Below are positions 7,570 through 14,898 of a DNA stretch of 33,041 nt, piece by piece. Source of the stretch: Oscillospiraceae bacterium (GTDB lineage Bacteria > Bacillota > Clostridia > Oscillospirales > Acutalibacteraceae); assembly GCA_015066095.1 (NCBI GenBank), contig SVPC01000017.1, positions 1 through 33,041 on the forward strand. Direction: 5' to 3'. Positions within the stretch are counted from its first letter, which is position 1, and the number at the start of each line of letters is the position of its first letter. The position numbers and the translations under genes were made by a program. The notes beneath the pieces are model-generated. The model saw only the letters and a program-made list of their open reading frames with translations. It did not search any database and had not been told where the DNA came from.

Positions 7570-9606
7570 TTGAAAGATTATTCTCAAAATGCCGTTCGCA
7601 ATGTAGCCATTTTAGGCCATGGCGGTTCGGGCAAAACAACATTGGCTGACGCTATTCTCTTTTACGGAAAGGCAACCGACCGTATAGGTAAGATTAGTGA
7701 CAGTACAACGGTTATGGACTTTGATGCCGAAGAAAAGAAAAGAAAAACATCGGTTTCCACTTCGGTTTACTCGCTTGAAATAGCAGACAGTAAACTTAAT
7801 ATTATAGACGCTCCCGGTCTTTTTGACTTTGCAGGCGGTGTGCACGAAGCATTAACAGCAGCCGACAGCGCGATTGTTACAATTTCGGGTAAATCAGGTC
7901 TTACAGTAGGCGCTAAACAGGGCTTTGAAAAGGCTCGTGCTTTGGGTAAGAGTGTGGCATTCTTTGTTGGTAAACTCGATTCTTCCCACGCACACTTCTA
8001 CCGCGTACTTTCGGCTCTTGCCGGTCAATACGGCGCAGTTATTTGTCCTGTTATTGTGCCCTATCTCGAAAACGAACAGGTTAAATGCTACATAAACCTT
8101 ATCGAAAACAAGGCTTATGCTTGTACAGGTCTTGAAATCAAAGAAATGCGTCTTCCCGTAAGTGAAGAAATCGACAATATGAGAAGTATGCTTTTGGAAG
8201 CAATTGCCACCACAGATGAAGGACTTATGGAAAAATACTTTGAGGGTGAAGAATTTACAACCGAAGAAATGCTAACAGGGCTTTCCATAGGTGTTAAAAA
8301 CGGTGATATTTGCCCCGTTTACAGCGGTGTTCAGCAAAACGGTGACGCCGTACCTATGATGGTTGACAATCTTCTCCAGATTTTACCCGCTACCGATGTT
8401 TGCACCTATAAAAATGCCGACGGCGAAGAATGTGCTTTCGACGCATCGGGTAATGCCGCTTTATGCGTTTTCAAAACCATTGCTGACCCGTTTGTTGGAA
8501 AGCTTTCCTATTTCAAAGTTTTGTCGGGCGCTATTAAGAACGATATCCGCCTTATAAACAACCGCACAGGCGAAGAAGAACGCCTTTCAAAAATTATGTG
8601 GCTCAGGGCTTCCAAACAGGAAGATGCTTCTACTATCACCGCAGGTGACATAGGCGCAGTTGCCAAACTTGGCAATGTATTGACAGGCGATACACTCTCG
8701 GTTAAGGGCGATGTTGCTGTTGCCAAGATAGACTTCCCTGCCCCCAACCTTTCGGTTGCGGTTTACCCCAAAGCCAAGGGTGACGAAGAAAAGATTGCCG
8801 GCGCATTCAACCGTATGGCCGAAGAAGACCCCACAATCGCTGTTTTCAACGATAAAGAAACTAAGGAACTTATTTTGTCGGCTTTGGGTGAACAGCATAT
8901 TGATGTTATCGTTTCCCGCTTAAAATCAAAATTCGGTGCAGAAGTTGAACTTAAAAAGCCGAAAATCGCTTACCGCGAAACCATACGTAAGACCGTTCAG
9001 GTACAGGGCAGACATAAAAAACAATCGGGCGGTCACGGTCAGTTTGGTGATGTTTGGATTAGGTTTGAACCTTGCGACAGCGATGAATTAGTATTCTGCG
9101 AAGAAGTGTTCGGCGGTGCAGTACCCAAAAACTTCTTCCCCGCAGTTGAAAAGGGTCTTCGTGATTCTTGTCAGAAGGGTGTTCTTGCAGGTTACCCGAT
9201 GGTTGGTCTTAAAGCCACACTTTATGATGGTTCTTACCACCCTGTTGACTCATCCGAAATGTCATTTAAGATGGCGGCATCTATCGCTTATAAAGATGGT
9301 ATACCACAAGCAAACCCTGTATTGTTAGAGCCTATCGGCACACTTAAAGTTTTGGTTCCCGACGAAATGCTCGGTGATGTTATTGGTGATATCAATAAAC
9401 GTCGCGGCAGAATTATCGGTATGAACCCTTGTGATAACAAAATGCAGGAAATCATAGGCGAAGTACCGATTGCCGAAATGTCAGATTTCTCAACCGCTAT
9501 GCGCTCTATAACACAAGGCACCGCAACCTTTAATTTAACATTTGAAAGATACGAAGACGTACCCGCTCAAATAGCGCAAAAGGTTATTGAAGCCGCAAAA
9601 GAATAA
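7570..9606 (+). CDS. Elongation factor G-like translational GTPase
   Basis: A 678-residue protein with the EF-G domain plan: GTPase domain, beta-barrel domain 2, and domains III-V (GRHKKQSGGHGQFGDVWI in domain IV; MNPCDNKMQEIIGEVPIAEM in domain V). The P-loop is GHGGSGKTT (16-24) and G3 is DAPG (about 80-83). G4 reads GKLD (about 134-137) instead of NKxD. This is the EF-G paralogue branch (FusA2 / EF-G-2-like) rather than the main fusA, which usually sits with rpsL-rpsG and tuf. I start it at TTG 7570, 9 bases after AAGGAG (7555-7560); family members begin MKDY, and the ATG at 7519 precedes the transcription start. Its role beyond ribosome-linked GTPase activity is not known. Confidence 0.88.
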   Translation: MKDYSQNAVRNVAILGHGGSGKTTLADAILFYGKATDRIGKISDSTTVMDFDAEEKKRKTSVSTSVYSLEIADSKLNIIDAPGLFDFAGGVHEALTAADSAIVTISGKSGLTVGAKQGFEKARALGKSVAFFVGKLDSSHAHFYRVLSALAGQYGAVICPVIVPYLENEQVKCYINLIENKAYACTGLEIKEMRLPVSEEIDNMRSMLLEAIATTDEGLMEKYFEGEEFTTEEMLTGLSIGVKNGDICPVYSGVQQNGDAVPMMVDNLLQILPATDVCTYKNADGEECAFDASGNAALCVFKTIADPFVGKLSYFKVLSGAIKNDIRLINNRTGEEERLSKIMWLRASKQEDASTITAGDIGAVAKLGNVLTGDTLSVKGDVAVAKIDFPAPNLSVAVYPKAKGDEEKIAGAFNRMAEEDPTIAVFNDKETKELILSALGEQHIDVIVSRLKSKFGAEVELKKPKIAYRETIRKTVQVQGRHKKQSGGHGQFGDVWIRFEPCDSDELVFCEEVFGGAVPKNFFPAVEKGLRDSCQKGVLAGYPMVGLKATLYDGSYHPVDSSEMSFKMAASIAYKDGIPQANPVLLEPIGTLKVLVPDEMLGDVIGDINKRRGRIIGMNPCDNKMQEIIGEVPIAEMSDFSTAMRSITQGTATFNLTFERYEDVPAQIAQKVIEAAKE

Positions 9607-9616
9607 ATATAAACAA

Positions 9617-9653
9617 AAGAAAAGAAGCCGTATAAACGGCTTCTTTTCTTTTT
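9617..9653 (+). terminator. Terminator after the EF-G-like gene
   Basis: Stem AAAAGAAGCCG / CGGCTTCTTTT around loop TATAAA, followed by a run of T residues, 10 bases after the stop codon. Confidence 0.88.
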
Positions 9654-9670
9654 AAGGGGAGAAAAAATTT

Positions 9671-9722
9671 TAAACCTAAAAGGTTTTAAAATATACTCTA
9701 AGGGTGCGGCTCCCTACCGAGT
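9671..9722. other. Short structured intergenic element
   Basis: Two small folds lie in an otherwise AT-rich gap: TTTTAAACC with GGTTTTAAAA (about 9668-9691), and a nested fold in which ACTC (9695-9698) pairs with GAGT (9719-9722) around AGGG/CCCT (9701-9704, 9712-9715). The second is locally GC-rich. No known riboswitch was recognised, and no clear promoter was found for the gene at 9835. Confidence 0.3.
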
Positions 9723-9834
9723 ACAAGTATATAATAAACCAAATTTATTAAGTTTTTATTAACAAATTAAAAAATTATTTTAAAGAATATAAAGTCACGC
9801 TTTCGTCAATAATATTTTCGAAAGGATTGATTTT

Positions 9835-10533
9835 ATGAAATACACGCAATACTCCGACAACAAAAAAGGGAGTTCCGCTTTTTATATCATTATTGCTGTT
9901 TGTCTTGTAATAATCGGTGTTGCCGCTTGGGTTGCCTTTACAAGCACCGACACAAAACCCGATACTACATCTTCAAAAAATCAACCGGAAAGCAGCATAA
10001 ATGAATATAGCAGTAGCAACGACTCATATATTAGTAGTGTACCGCAGACACCGTCAAGCGACGGTTCTAACCCTGTTGACCAAGATGTCAAGGGTGAGAA
10101 ATACACATCTTCAAAGGTCACAACCAAAAAGCCGAAATCATACACTATGCCTGTAAACGGCGACATTTTAAAAGATTTTAGCCTTAAAACCTTACAATTT
10201 TCTGCAACCTATAACGATATGCGCATACATGCGGCGGTGGATATCGCTTGCTCGGAGGGCACATTTGTAAGCAGTGTGACCGACGGCAAAATTCAAAGTA
10301 TTGAACAAACTGCCGACTATGGCAAGTGTGTGACAATCGACCACGGTGACGGTCTTGTTATTAAATACTGCGGTCTTAAAAATATTGTGGTAGAAAAAGA
10401 TACACCTATAAAAATGGGTGACCGCATAGGCGCTGTTACTACTATCCCCTGTGAATGTTCAGACCAAAGCCATATTCACATTGAAGTTTACGAAAACGGA
10501 AAAGCAGTTTCGCTTTTAAAGTTTTTTGAATAA
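9835..10533 (+). CDS. Membrane-anchored M23 (LytM) protein, SpoIIQ-like
   Basis: 232 residues: a short cytoplasmic head, one membrane span (about 18-38, FYIIIAVCLVIIGVAAWVAF), a Ser/Thr/Asn-rich linker (about 40-100) and a C-terminal LytM domain. Both metal motifs of M23 endopeptidases are present: HAAVD (H132, D136) and HIHIEV (213-218, with the HxH pair). The general build matches SpoIIQ, the forespore membrane protein that docks with SpoIIIAH across the engulfing septum; clostridial SpoIIQ often keeps the zinc residues, as here. It could also be another cell-wall hydrolase. The ATG follows GAAAGGA by 8 bases. Confidence 0.75.
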   Translation: MKYTQYSDNKKGSSAFYIIIAVCLVIIGVAAWVAFTSTDTKPDTTSSKNQPESSINEYSSSNDSYISSVPQTPSSDGSNPVDQDVKGEKYTSSKVTTKKPKSYTMPVNGDILKDFSLKTLQFSATYNDMRIHAAVDIACSEGTFVSSVTDGKIQSIEQTADYGKCVTIDHGDGLVIKYCGLKNIVVEKDTPIKMGDRIGAVTTIPCECSDQSHIHIEVYENGKAVSLLKFFE

Positions 10534-10678
10534 GGTGACAAATTCAAGTCTTGTCACCCCAAGTTCATAACCAACCTTAAACGCGAGGTTGAAATTGCAA
10601 AAAAGAAGAGCCTCAACTACGCGAATCGCGTGTCGAGGTTCTCGACTGCCCTCGGAAAATTTATCGTTTAGGGGCGAC
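10534..10678 (+). ncRNA. Candidate structured RNA or 3' UTR, class unknown
   Basis: This begins directly after the SpoIIQ-like stop. Visible pairings are GGTGACAA (10534-10541) with TTGTCACC (10551-10558); CAACCT (10572-10577) with AGGTTG (10586-10591); and CCTC (10611-10614) with GAGG (10635-10638), enclosing ACGCG-AAT-CGCGT (10619-10631). CGAGG (10634-10638) can instead pair with CCTCG (10650-10654). GTCACCCC (10553-10560) can pair with GGGGCGAC (10671-10678) with one mismatch, which would close the whole region as a long rod-like fold, loosely like 6S RNA. The region ends at a strong terminator. No dedicated promoter was found, so it may be a processed 3' UTR. Confidence 0.4.
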
Positions 10679-10708
10679 CAAAAAACCGTCTTTTAAGGCG
10701 GTTTTTTC
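10679..10708 (+). terminator. Terminator after the SpoIIQ-like gene or candidate RNA
   Basis: Stem ACCGTCTT (10685-10692) with AAGGCGGT (10695-10702), flanked by an A-run and followed by six T residues. Confidence 0.88.
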
Positions 10709-10713
10709 TTATA

Positions 10714-10742
10714 TTGACAAAATTAGACAAAAGTTTTAAAAT
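10714..10742 (+). promoter_or_regulatory. Sigma-A promoter of the lipid kinase gene
   Basis: Perfect TTGACA (10714-10719), 17 bases, TAAAAT (10737-10742), 31 bases before the start codon. Confidence 0.8.
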
Positions 10743-10772
10743 ATAAGTAGTTTATTTTAAAGGTGGGTTTAT

Positions 10773-11636
10773 GTGAAATACGCTATTTTATACAACCCTT
10801 ATTCACACGGGGGTAAAGGACTCGATATTGCTAAGGAAATCGAGCCGCTTATGGGCAACCACGATTATACATATTTTGACCTTACTACTATTGAAAATCT
10901 TAATGATTTTGTCGCAAATACCGCGCCTGTCACCGATATAATACTCACAGGCGGTGACGGCAGTCTAAACAGTTTTGTAAATAGTGTTGAAACCGACAAA
11001 AATATTTACTTTTTCGCATCGGGCAACGGTAACGATTTTGCCCGTGATATTGGCTTGAAAAAACACACAAAACCTATTATTATAAACGATTACATAAAAA
11101 ATCTCCCCACCGCTAATATCAAGGGTAAAACCTATAAATTTTTAAATTGCATAGGCTCAGGTATGGACGGTTACTGCTGCGGTGAGGTTGAGCGCGTACG
11201 CAACCAACTTAATAAAAAAGGCAACTATCTTTTTGCCGCAATCAAAGCCTTGCTTTATGCTTATAAACCCTGCACCGCAACCGTTATTGCCGACGGTAAA
11301 GAATATATTTTCAAAAACACCTGGTTAGTTCCCACTATGAACGGCAGATTTTTCGGCGGCGGTTTTATGGCAGCGCCCAAGCAAGACCGTAAAAACCCAG
11401 ACGGCACTATTTCACTTGTAGCTATGCACAGCCGTAATTTCTTTAAAATTGTTATTGCCCTTTTGTTACTTATGAAAGGCAAACATACCAAAATGAAAAG
11501 TATGATTAAAGTTATAGAAGGCCACGAATTTTCGGTAAAACTTGATAAAAGCGCCACCTTGCAAATCGACGGCGAAACTATTCCCGATGTTATAGAGTAC
11601 ACGGTTTCTTCTGCTAAAATGAAAGTTACAAAATAA
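10773..11636 (+). CDS. Diacylglycerol kinase family lipid kinase
   Basis: 287 residues of the DagK/YegS/sphingosine-kinase class. The nucleotide loop GGDGS is at 60-64 in the context DIILTGGDGSLNSFV. A second conserved site, FASGNGNDFARDIG, follows at about residues 85-98. The C-terminal half has the usual beta domain (GRFFGGGFMAAPKQ; ATLQIDGETI). The likely role is phosphorylating diacylglycerol, returning it to phospholipid synthesis, with plsY and gpsA elsewhere in the window; the exact lipid is an inference. The start is GTG 10773 after AAAGGTGG; the ATG two bases earlier meets a stop at once. It is a single-gene unit with its own promoter and terminator. Confidence 0.88.
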   Translation: MKYAILYNPYSHGGKGLDIAKEIEPLMGNHDYTYFDLTTIENLNDFVANTAPVTDIILTGGDGSLNSFVNSVETDKNIYFFASGNGNDFARDIGLKKHTKPIIINDYIKNLPTANIKGKTYKFLNCIGSGMDGYCCGEVERVRNQLNKKGNYLFAAIKALLYAYKPCTATVIADGKEYIFKNTWLVPTMNGRFFGGGFMAAPKQDRKNPDGTISLVAMHSRNFFKIVIALLLLMKGKHTKMKSMIKVIEGHEFSVKLDKSATLQIDGETIPDVIEYTVSSAKMKVTK

Positions 11637-11644
11637 TTCAAACC

Positions 11645-11671
11645 ACAGGCATCAAAAGATGCCTGTTTTTT
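11645..11671 (+). terminator. Terminator after the lipid kinase gene
   Basis: Perfect 9-bp stem ACAGGCATC (11645-11653) with GATGCCTGT (11658-11666), loop AAAA, followed by a T-run. Confidence 0.92.
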
Positions 11672-11691
11672 ATGCAAAAATAACTTTTCTA

Positions 11692-11719
11692 TTGACTTTT
11701 TTGTAAATATAAGTATAAT
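11692..11719 (+). promoter_or_regulatory. Promoter of the Crp/Fnr-ABC transporter operon
   Basis: TTGACT (11692-11697), 16 bases, TATAAT (11714-11719). Transcription should begin near 11726, a few bases before the palindromic operator. Confidence 0.75.
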
Positions 11720-11731
11720 ATAATTGAAAAG

Positions 11732-11747
11732 TGTCTTAAATAAGACA
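11732..11747 (+). promoter_or_regulatory. Palindromic operator, probable Crp/Fnr-family site
   Basis: TGTCTTAAATAAGACA is a perfect 7-2-7 inverted repeat sitting at about +7 to +22 of the predicted transcript and just ahead of the regulator gene. Its size and symmetry match sites of Crp/Fnr dimers, although the half-site TGTCTTA is not the classic TGTGA or TTGAT. The position suggests repression or autoregulation. Confidence 0.6.
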
Positions 11748-11763
11748 GTTTAGGGGGTGCGGT

Positions 11764-12393
11764 TTGAACTATTCTGATTTATTCCTTTTCAAAGGGCTTG
11801 AAAACAGCCAAATAGAGGAACTGCATCTAAATGATGTCACCCACTTTAAAAAAGGTGATATTATTTATTCCGATACGGTTTTTAATAATGCAATCGGGTT
11901 TATAATAGAAGGCAGTGCCGTTGCGGTTTCTAACAACCATAACGAAACCTTTTTAAAAACCTTCACACAAAATATGTGTTTCGGTGCGGCGGCGGTATTT
12001 GGCGGTGACAAAAACTATGTTAGCACCATTACCGCAAAAAGTGACTGCCAAATTTTATTTATAACCGAAAAAGAATTACAAAGCATTTTTGAAAAATTCC
12101 CCCAAACTGCTATAAATTATATAACATTTTTATCCGATAAGGTGCGTTTTTTAAATAATAAACTATGCGTAATCTCTTGTTTGAGCGCCGAAGATACGGT
12201 ACTTACCTATCTGTCGAACGTAAAAGACAACGATGGTTACGCTCAAATTCCTAAAAATATGACCTTGTTTGCTAAAATGTTAGGTCTTAGCCGCGCAAGT
12301 CTTTACCGCGCACTTGACATTTTGATGCAAAACGGCAGTATTTTAAAGGAAAATAATAAATATAAGGTGATAAAAAATGAAAAAACTAATTAG
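11764..12393 (+). CDS. Crp/Fnr family transcriptional regulator
   Basis: 209 residues. An N-terminal cyclic-nucleotide-binding-type beta barrel (about 5-115; FKGLENSQIEELHL, FIIEGSAVAVSNN, FGAAAVFGG) precedes a dimer helix and a C-terminal winged helix-turn-helix (about 160-200; FAKMLGLSRASLYRALDIL). There is no N-terminal cysteine cluster of the kind that holds an FeS cluster in FNR, so the signal is probably a small molecule, perhaps the transporter's substrate. The start is TTG 11764 after AGGGGGTG. It overlaps the next gene by 17 bases, so it is co-expressed with the importer it probably controls. Confidence 0.88.
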   Translation: MNYSDLFLFKGLENSQIEELHLNDVTHFKKGDIIYSDTVFNNAIGFIIEGSAVAVSNNHNETFLKTFTQNMCFGAAAVFGGDKNYVSTITAKSDCQILFITEKELQSIFEKFPQTAINYITFLSDKVRFLNNKLCVISCLSAEDTVLTYLSNVKDNDGYAQIPKNMTLFAKMLGLSRASLYRALDILMQNGSILKENNKYKVIKNEKTN

Positions 12394-13342
12394 TATCCTA
12401 TTAGCCCTCGTATTACTTTTATCTCTTACCGCTTGCGGTGTTGATGTAAAAGAAGTAAAAGCAAATGTTTACGGTATTGCAGGTCCTACAGGTGTTGGTC
12501 TTGCAAATCTTATGAAAGATGCCAAAGACGGCAAAGGCAGTCTTGATTACAATATGCAGTTAGCCGCTTCCAATGACGAAATTGTGGCTAAAATCACAAA
12601 CAAGGAAGCCGATATTGCGGCAGTTGCTACCAACCTGGCTTCTACCCTTTACAATAAAACCAATGGCGGTGTTGTTGTACTTGCCGTTAACACTTTAGGT
12701 GTACTCAATGTGGTTGCCAAGGGTGTACAAGTGCCCACAATCGCCAGTCTTATGGGCAAAACTATTTATACAACAGGTCAGGGCGCAAACCCCGAATATA
12801 TAATTAACAATGTACTTAAAAACAATGGGCTTAAAGTTGGCAAAGATGTTAAGGTAGAATTTGTTTCACAACCGCAGGAACTCGTTTCTAAGGTTGTAAC
12901 CAATGAAAAAGCAATCGTTATTGCTCCCCAACCTGTTGCTACCGCGATTACCGTAAAAGATAAAAAAGCTAAAATTTTAATAAACATAAACGACGAATGG
13001 GAAAAATTTAACGATACAAAACTTGTAATGGGTTGCGTTATTGCCCGTAAAGAGTTTGTAGAACAAAACCCCGAAGCAGTAGAAGCATTTTTGGAAGATT
13101 ACAAGGCATCTATTGAAAAAACAAATAAGGATATCGACGGCACTGCCGCATTATGCGAAGAATTTGGCATTGTTACCCCTGCCGCCGTTGCTAAAAAAGC
13201 AATCCCCTTGTGCAACATAGTGTATGAAGACGGAGAAGAATTAAAAACCGACCTTTCTGCTTATCTTGAGTTTTTGTATAAACAAAATCCAAAGAGCATA
13301 GGCGGAAAATTACCTGCCGATGATTTCTACTATGGCAAATAA
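12377..13342 (+). CDS. ABC importer substrate-binding lipoprotein (NitT/TauT type)
   Basis: 321 residues. Signal peptide with a clean lipobox LTAC and lipidated Cys20, then a periplasmic-binding-protein-like fold: GIAGPTGVGLANLM, KITNKEADIAAVATNLAST and the region LMGKTIYTTGQGANPEYI. This layout is that of NMT1/SsuA-like proteins, which bind sulfonates, nitrate, thiamine precursors or similar compounds. The ligand cannot be read from the sequence. It is anchored to the outer face of the membrane and delivers substrate to the permease that follows, whose gene it overlaps. AAGGTGA lies just before the ATG. Confidence 0.85.
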   Translation: MKKLISILLALVLLLSLTACGVDVKEVKANVYGIAGPTGVGLANLMKDAKDGKGSLDYNMQLAASNDEIVAKITNKEADIAAVATNLASTLYNKTNGGVVVLAVNTLGVLNVVAKGVQVPTIASLMGKTIYTTGQGANPEYIINNVLKNNGLKVGKDVKVEFVSQPQELVSKVVTNEKAIVIAPQPVATAITVKDKKAKILININDEWEKFNDTKLVMGCVIARKEFVEQNPEAVEAFLEDYKASIEKTNKDIDGTAALCEEFGIVTPAAVAKKAIPLCNIVYEDGEELKTDLSAYLEFLYKQNPKSIGGKLPADDFYYGK

Positions 13343-14078
13343 AATTTTTAAAAAAATTGCCATACTGCTCCTTTGGGTTGCAGTATGGCAAATTTGCTCT
13401 ATGCTTGTAGCGCAAGAACTTTTAATTCCGTCTCCATTAAGTACTTTAAAAGCATTATACAATTTGGCGCAAACCAAACAATTTTATATTTCGGTAGCAA
13501 CTTCGCTCATGCGTATTTGTGTAGGGTTTAATTTAGGTGTTGTTACGGGCTTTTTATTTGGTATTTTATCGGCAAAGAGCACACTTTTCAAAGACTTTAC
13601 TTCACCCATCATTCAACTTACCAAAGCCGTGCCCGTGGCTTCGTTTATTATTCTTGCGTTTTTCTGGTTTGAAAGTAATTATCTTCCCATATTTATTGCT
13701 TTTCTTATGGTGCTACCTATAATATGGTCATCAACCGAAACCGCCCTTTTGGGTATAGACAATAAATATATAGAAATGGGCAAGGTATTTAAACTTTCAA
13801 ATGCGGATATATTTTTCAAAATCAAACTACCTCTTATATTCCCCACTTTTATAAGTTCATCTTTAACCGCATTAGGCTTTGCGTGGAAATCGGGTATTGC
13901 GGCGGAAGTTATATCTAAACCTGCAGCTTCCATAGGCAATATGTTAGAGCGTTCTAAAACGCATTTAGAAATATCTGAAGTTTTTGCCCTAACAGCCGTG
14001 GTGGCTTTACTATCCCTACTTTTGGAAGTAGTCCTAAAAAAAGCATTTAGGAGGTATAACTATGTTAAAGATAGATAA
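13332..14078 (+). CDS. ABC importer permease (SsuC/TauC type)
   Basis: About 248 residues with roughly six membrane spans (for example IAILLLWVAVWQICSMLVA near the start and ALTAVVALLSLLLEVVL near the end). The coupling-helix region EMGKVFKLSNADIFFKIKLP, followed by a proline-rich FPTFISS segment, is the EAA loop that contacts the ATPase. It belongs to the BPD_transp_1 family. I start it at ATG 13332 (MANKIF), overlapping the binding-protein gene by 11 bases. An ATG at 13320 is also in frame and neither has a clear ribosome site, so coupling to the upstream gene is likely. Confidence 0.88.
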   Translation: MANKIFKKIAILLLWVAVWQICSMLVAQELLIPSPLSTLKALYNLAQTKQFYISVATSLMRICVGFNLGVVTGFLFGILSAKSTLFKDFTSPIIQLTKAVPVASFIILAFFWFESNYLPIFIAFLMVLPIIWSSTETALLGIDNKYIEMGKVFKLSNADIFFKIKLPLIFPTFISSSLTALGFAWKSGIAAEVISKPAASIGNMLERSKTHLEISEVFALTAVVALLSLLLEVVLKKAFRRYNYVKDR

Positions 14079-14622
14079 TATCTCCTTTGCATACGGTGAA
14101 AATACCATTTTAAAAGATTTTTCGCTTGATATTGCACAGAATGAAAAAATTTGGCTTTACGGTGAGAGTGGTTGCGGCAAAACCACGCTTTTAAAACTCA
14201 TATTAGGGCTTTTAAAACCGCAAAAAGGCAGTGTTATAAACATAACAGGTGCAAAGCCGTCGGTAGTTTTTCAAGAAGACCGTCTACTCCCCTTTAAAAC
14301 CGCATTGCAGAATATTTTGCTTGTAAAAGACGACCCACAAAAAGCAATCGAAAACCTTTCGGCGCTCGGGCTTTCGGATTATATTAACGCCCCCGTAAGC
14401 GAGCTTTCGGGTGGTATGTGCCGTCGTGTAGCAATCGCACGAGCACTGACTGCAGATTTTGATTTTTTGGTTTTAGACGAGCCGTTTACAGGTCTTGATA
14501 AAGAAAATATTCAAAAAGCAGTCGAACAAATTTTAAGGGTGGCACAGGGTAAAACCATTATTCTTGTAACGCATTCTAAGGAAGAAGCCGAACTATTAGA
14601 CGCAACACAAATAAAATTATAA
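14062..14622 (+). CDS. ABC importer ATP-binding protein (SsuB/TauB type)
   Basis: 186 residues. All catalytic parts are present: Walker A GESGCGKTT (34-42), Q-loop VVFQEDRLLP, signature LSGGMCRRVAIARAL (from about 115), Walker B FLVLDEPF (from about 135), D-loop and switch histidine VTHS (about 170). Relatives are usually about 240-260 residues. This one ends soon after the switch histidine and lacks the C-terminal extension, yet has a normal stop and a terminator right after, so it looks like a compact form rather than a broken gene. It overlaps the permease gene by 17 bases and powers the importer. Confidence 0.9.
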   Translation: MLKIDNISFAYGENTILKDFSLDIAQNEKIWLYGESGCGKTTLLKLILGLLKPQKGSVINITGAKPSVVFQEDRLLPFKTALQNILLVKDDPQKAIENLSALGLSDYINAPVSELSGGMCRRVAIARALTADFDFLVLDEPFTGLDKENIQKAVEQILRVAQGKTIILVTHSKEEAELLDATQIKL

Positions 14623-14623
14623 C

Positions 14624-14653
14624 AAAGCGGTAGTTTAAAACTACCGCTTTTTA
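14624..14653 (+). terminator. Terminator of the ABC transporter operon
   Basis: Stem AAAGCGGTAGTTT with AAACTACCGCTTT, followed by further T residues, directly after the stop codon. Confidence 0.9.
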
Positions 14654-14689
14654 AATTATAGTTTATCGTGGAGTAAATTGTATCGTCAG

Positions 14690-14816
14690 GAAGCCTTCCC
14701 CTTGAGGGGAAGGGGGACCGCGATAGCGGTGGATGAGGTGGGAAACGCTATAAGATAATAGAAATTCACACCTCATCCGTCACTTCGTGACACCTTCTCC
14801 TCGAGGAGAAGGCTTT
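14690..14816. repeat. MITE-like palindromic repeat, copy 1
   Basis: A roughly 120-bp element with nested symmetry. The outer arms AAGCCTTCCCC...GGGGAAGG and CCTTCTCC...GGAGAAGGCTT are each hairpins and also pair with each other. Inner arms are GGATGAGGTG (14731-14740) and CACCTCATCC (14768-14777). Two small variable hairpins lie between: ACCGC-GATA-GCGGT (14717-14730) and GTCAC-TTC-GTGAC (14779-14791). The AT-rich middle (14741-14767) encodes nothing. A second copy is at 31469-31590. There is no transposase in the window. Confidence 0.9.
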
Positions 14817-14868
14817 GGTTTGTACGTTTCTTTTACCCCCTACAAACTATAATTTACTACCTAAATCA

Positions 14869-14897
14869 TTGACAACAAACATTGTTTGTACTATAAT
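14869..14897 (+). promoter_or_regulatory. Consensus promoter of ddh with an operator in the spacer
   Basis: TTGACA (14869-14874) and TATAAT (14892-14897), 17 bases apart, both perfect consensus. The spacer contains the perfect 7-1-7 inverted repeat ACAAACATTGTTTGT (14875-14889), placed so that a bound dimer would block RNA polymerase. The repressor is not identified. Confidence 0.8.
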
Positions 14898-14898
14898 T

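Noticed and set aside
10534-10706. SRP RNA, tmRNA or RNase P RNA
   Set aside because: None of their conserved core sequences is present; only a loose likeness to 6S RNA remains.
11261-11677. 138-residue minus-strand frame
   Set aside because: It is antisense to the lipid kinase gene and its start lies in the terminator.
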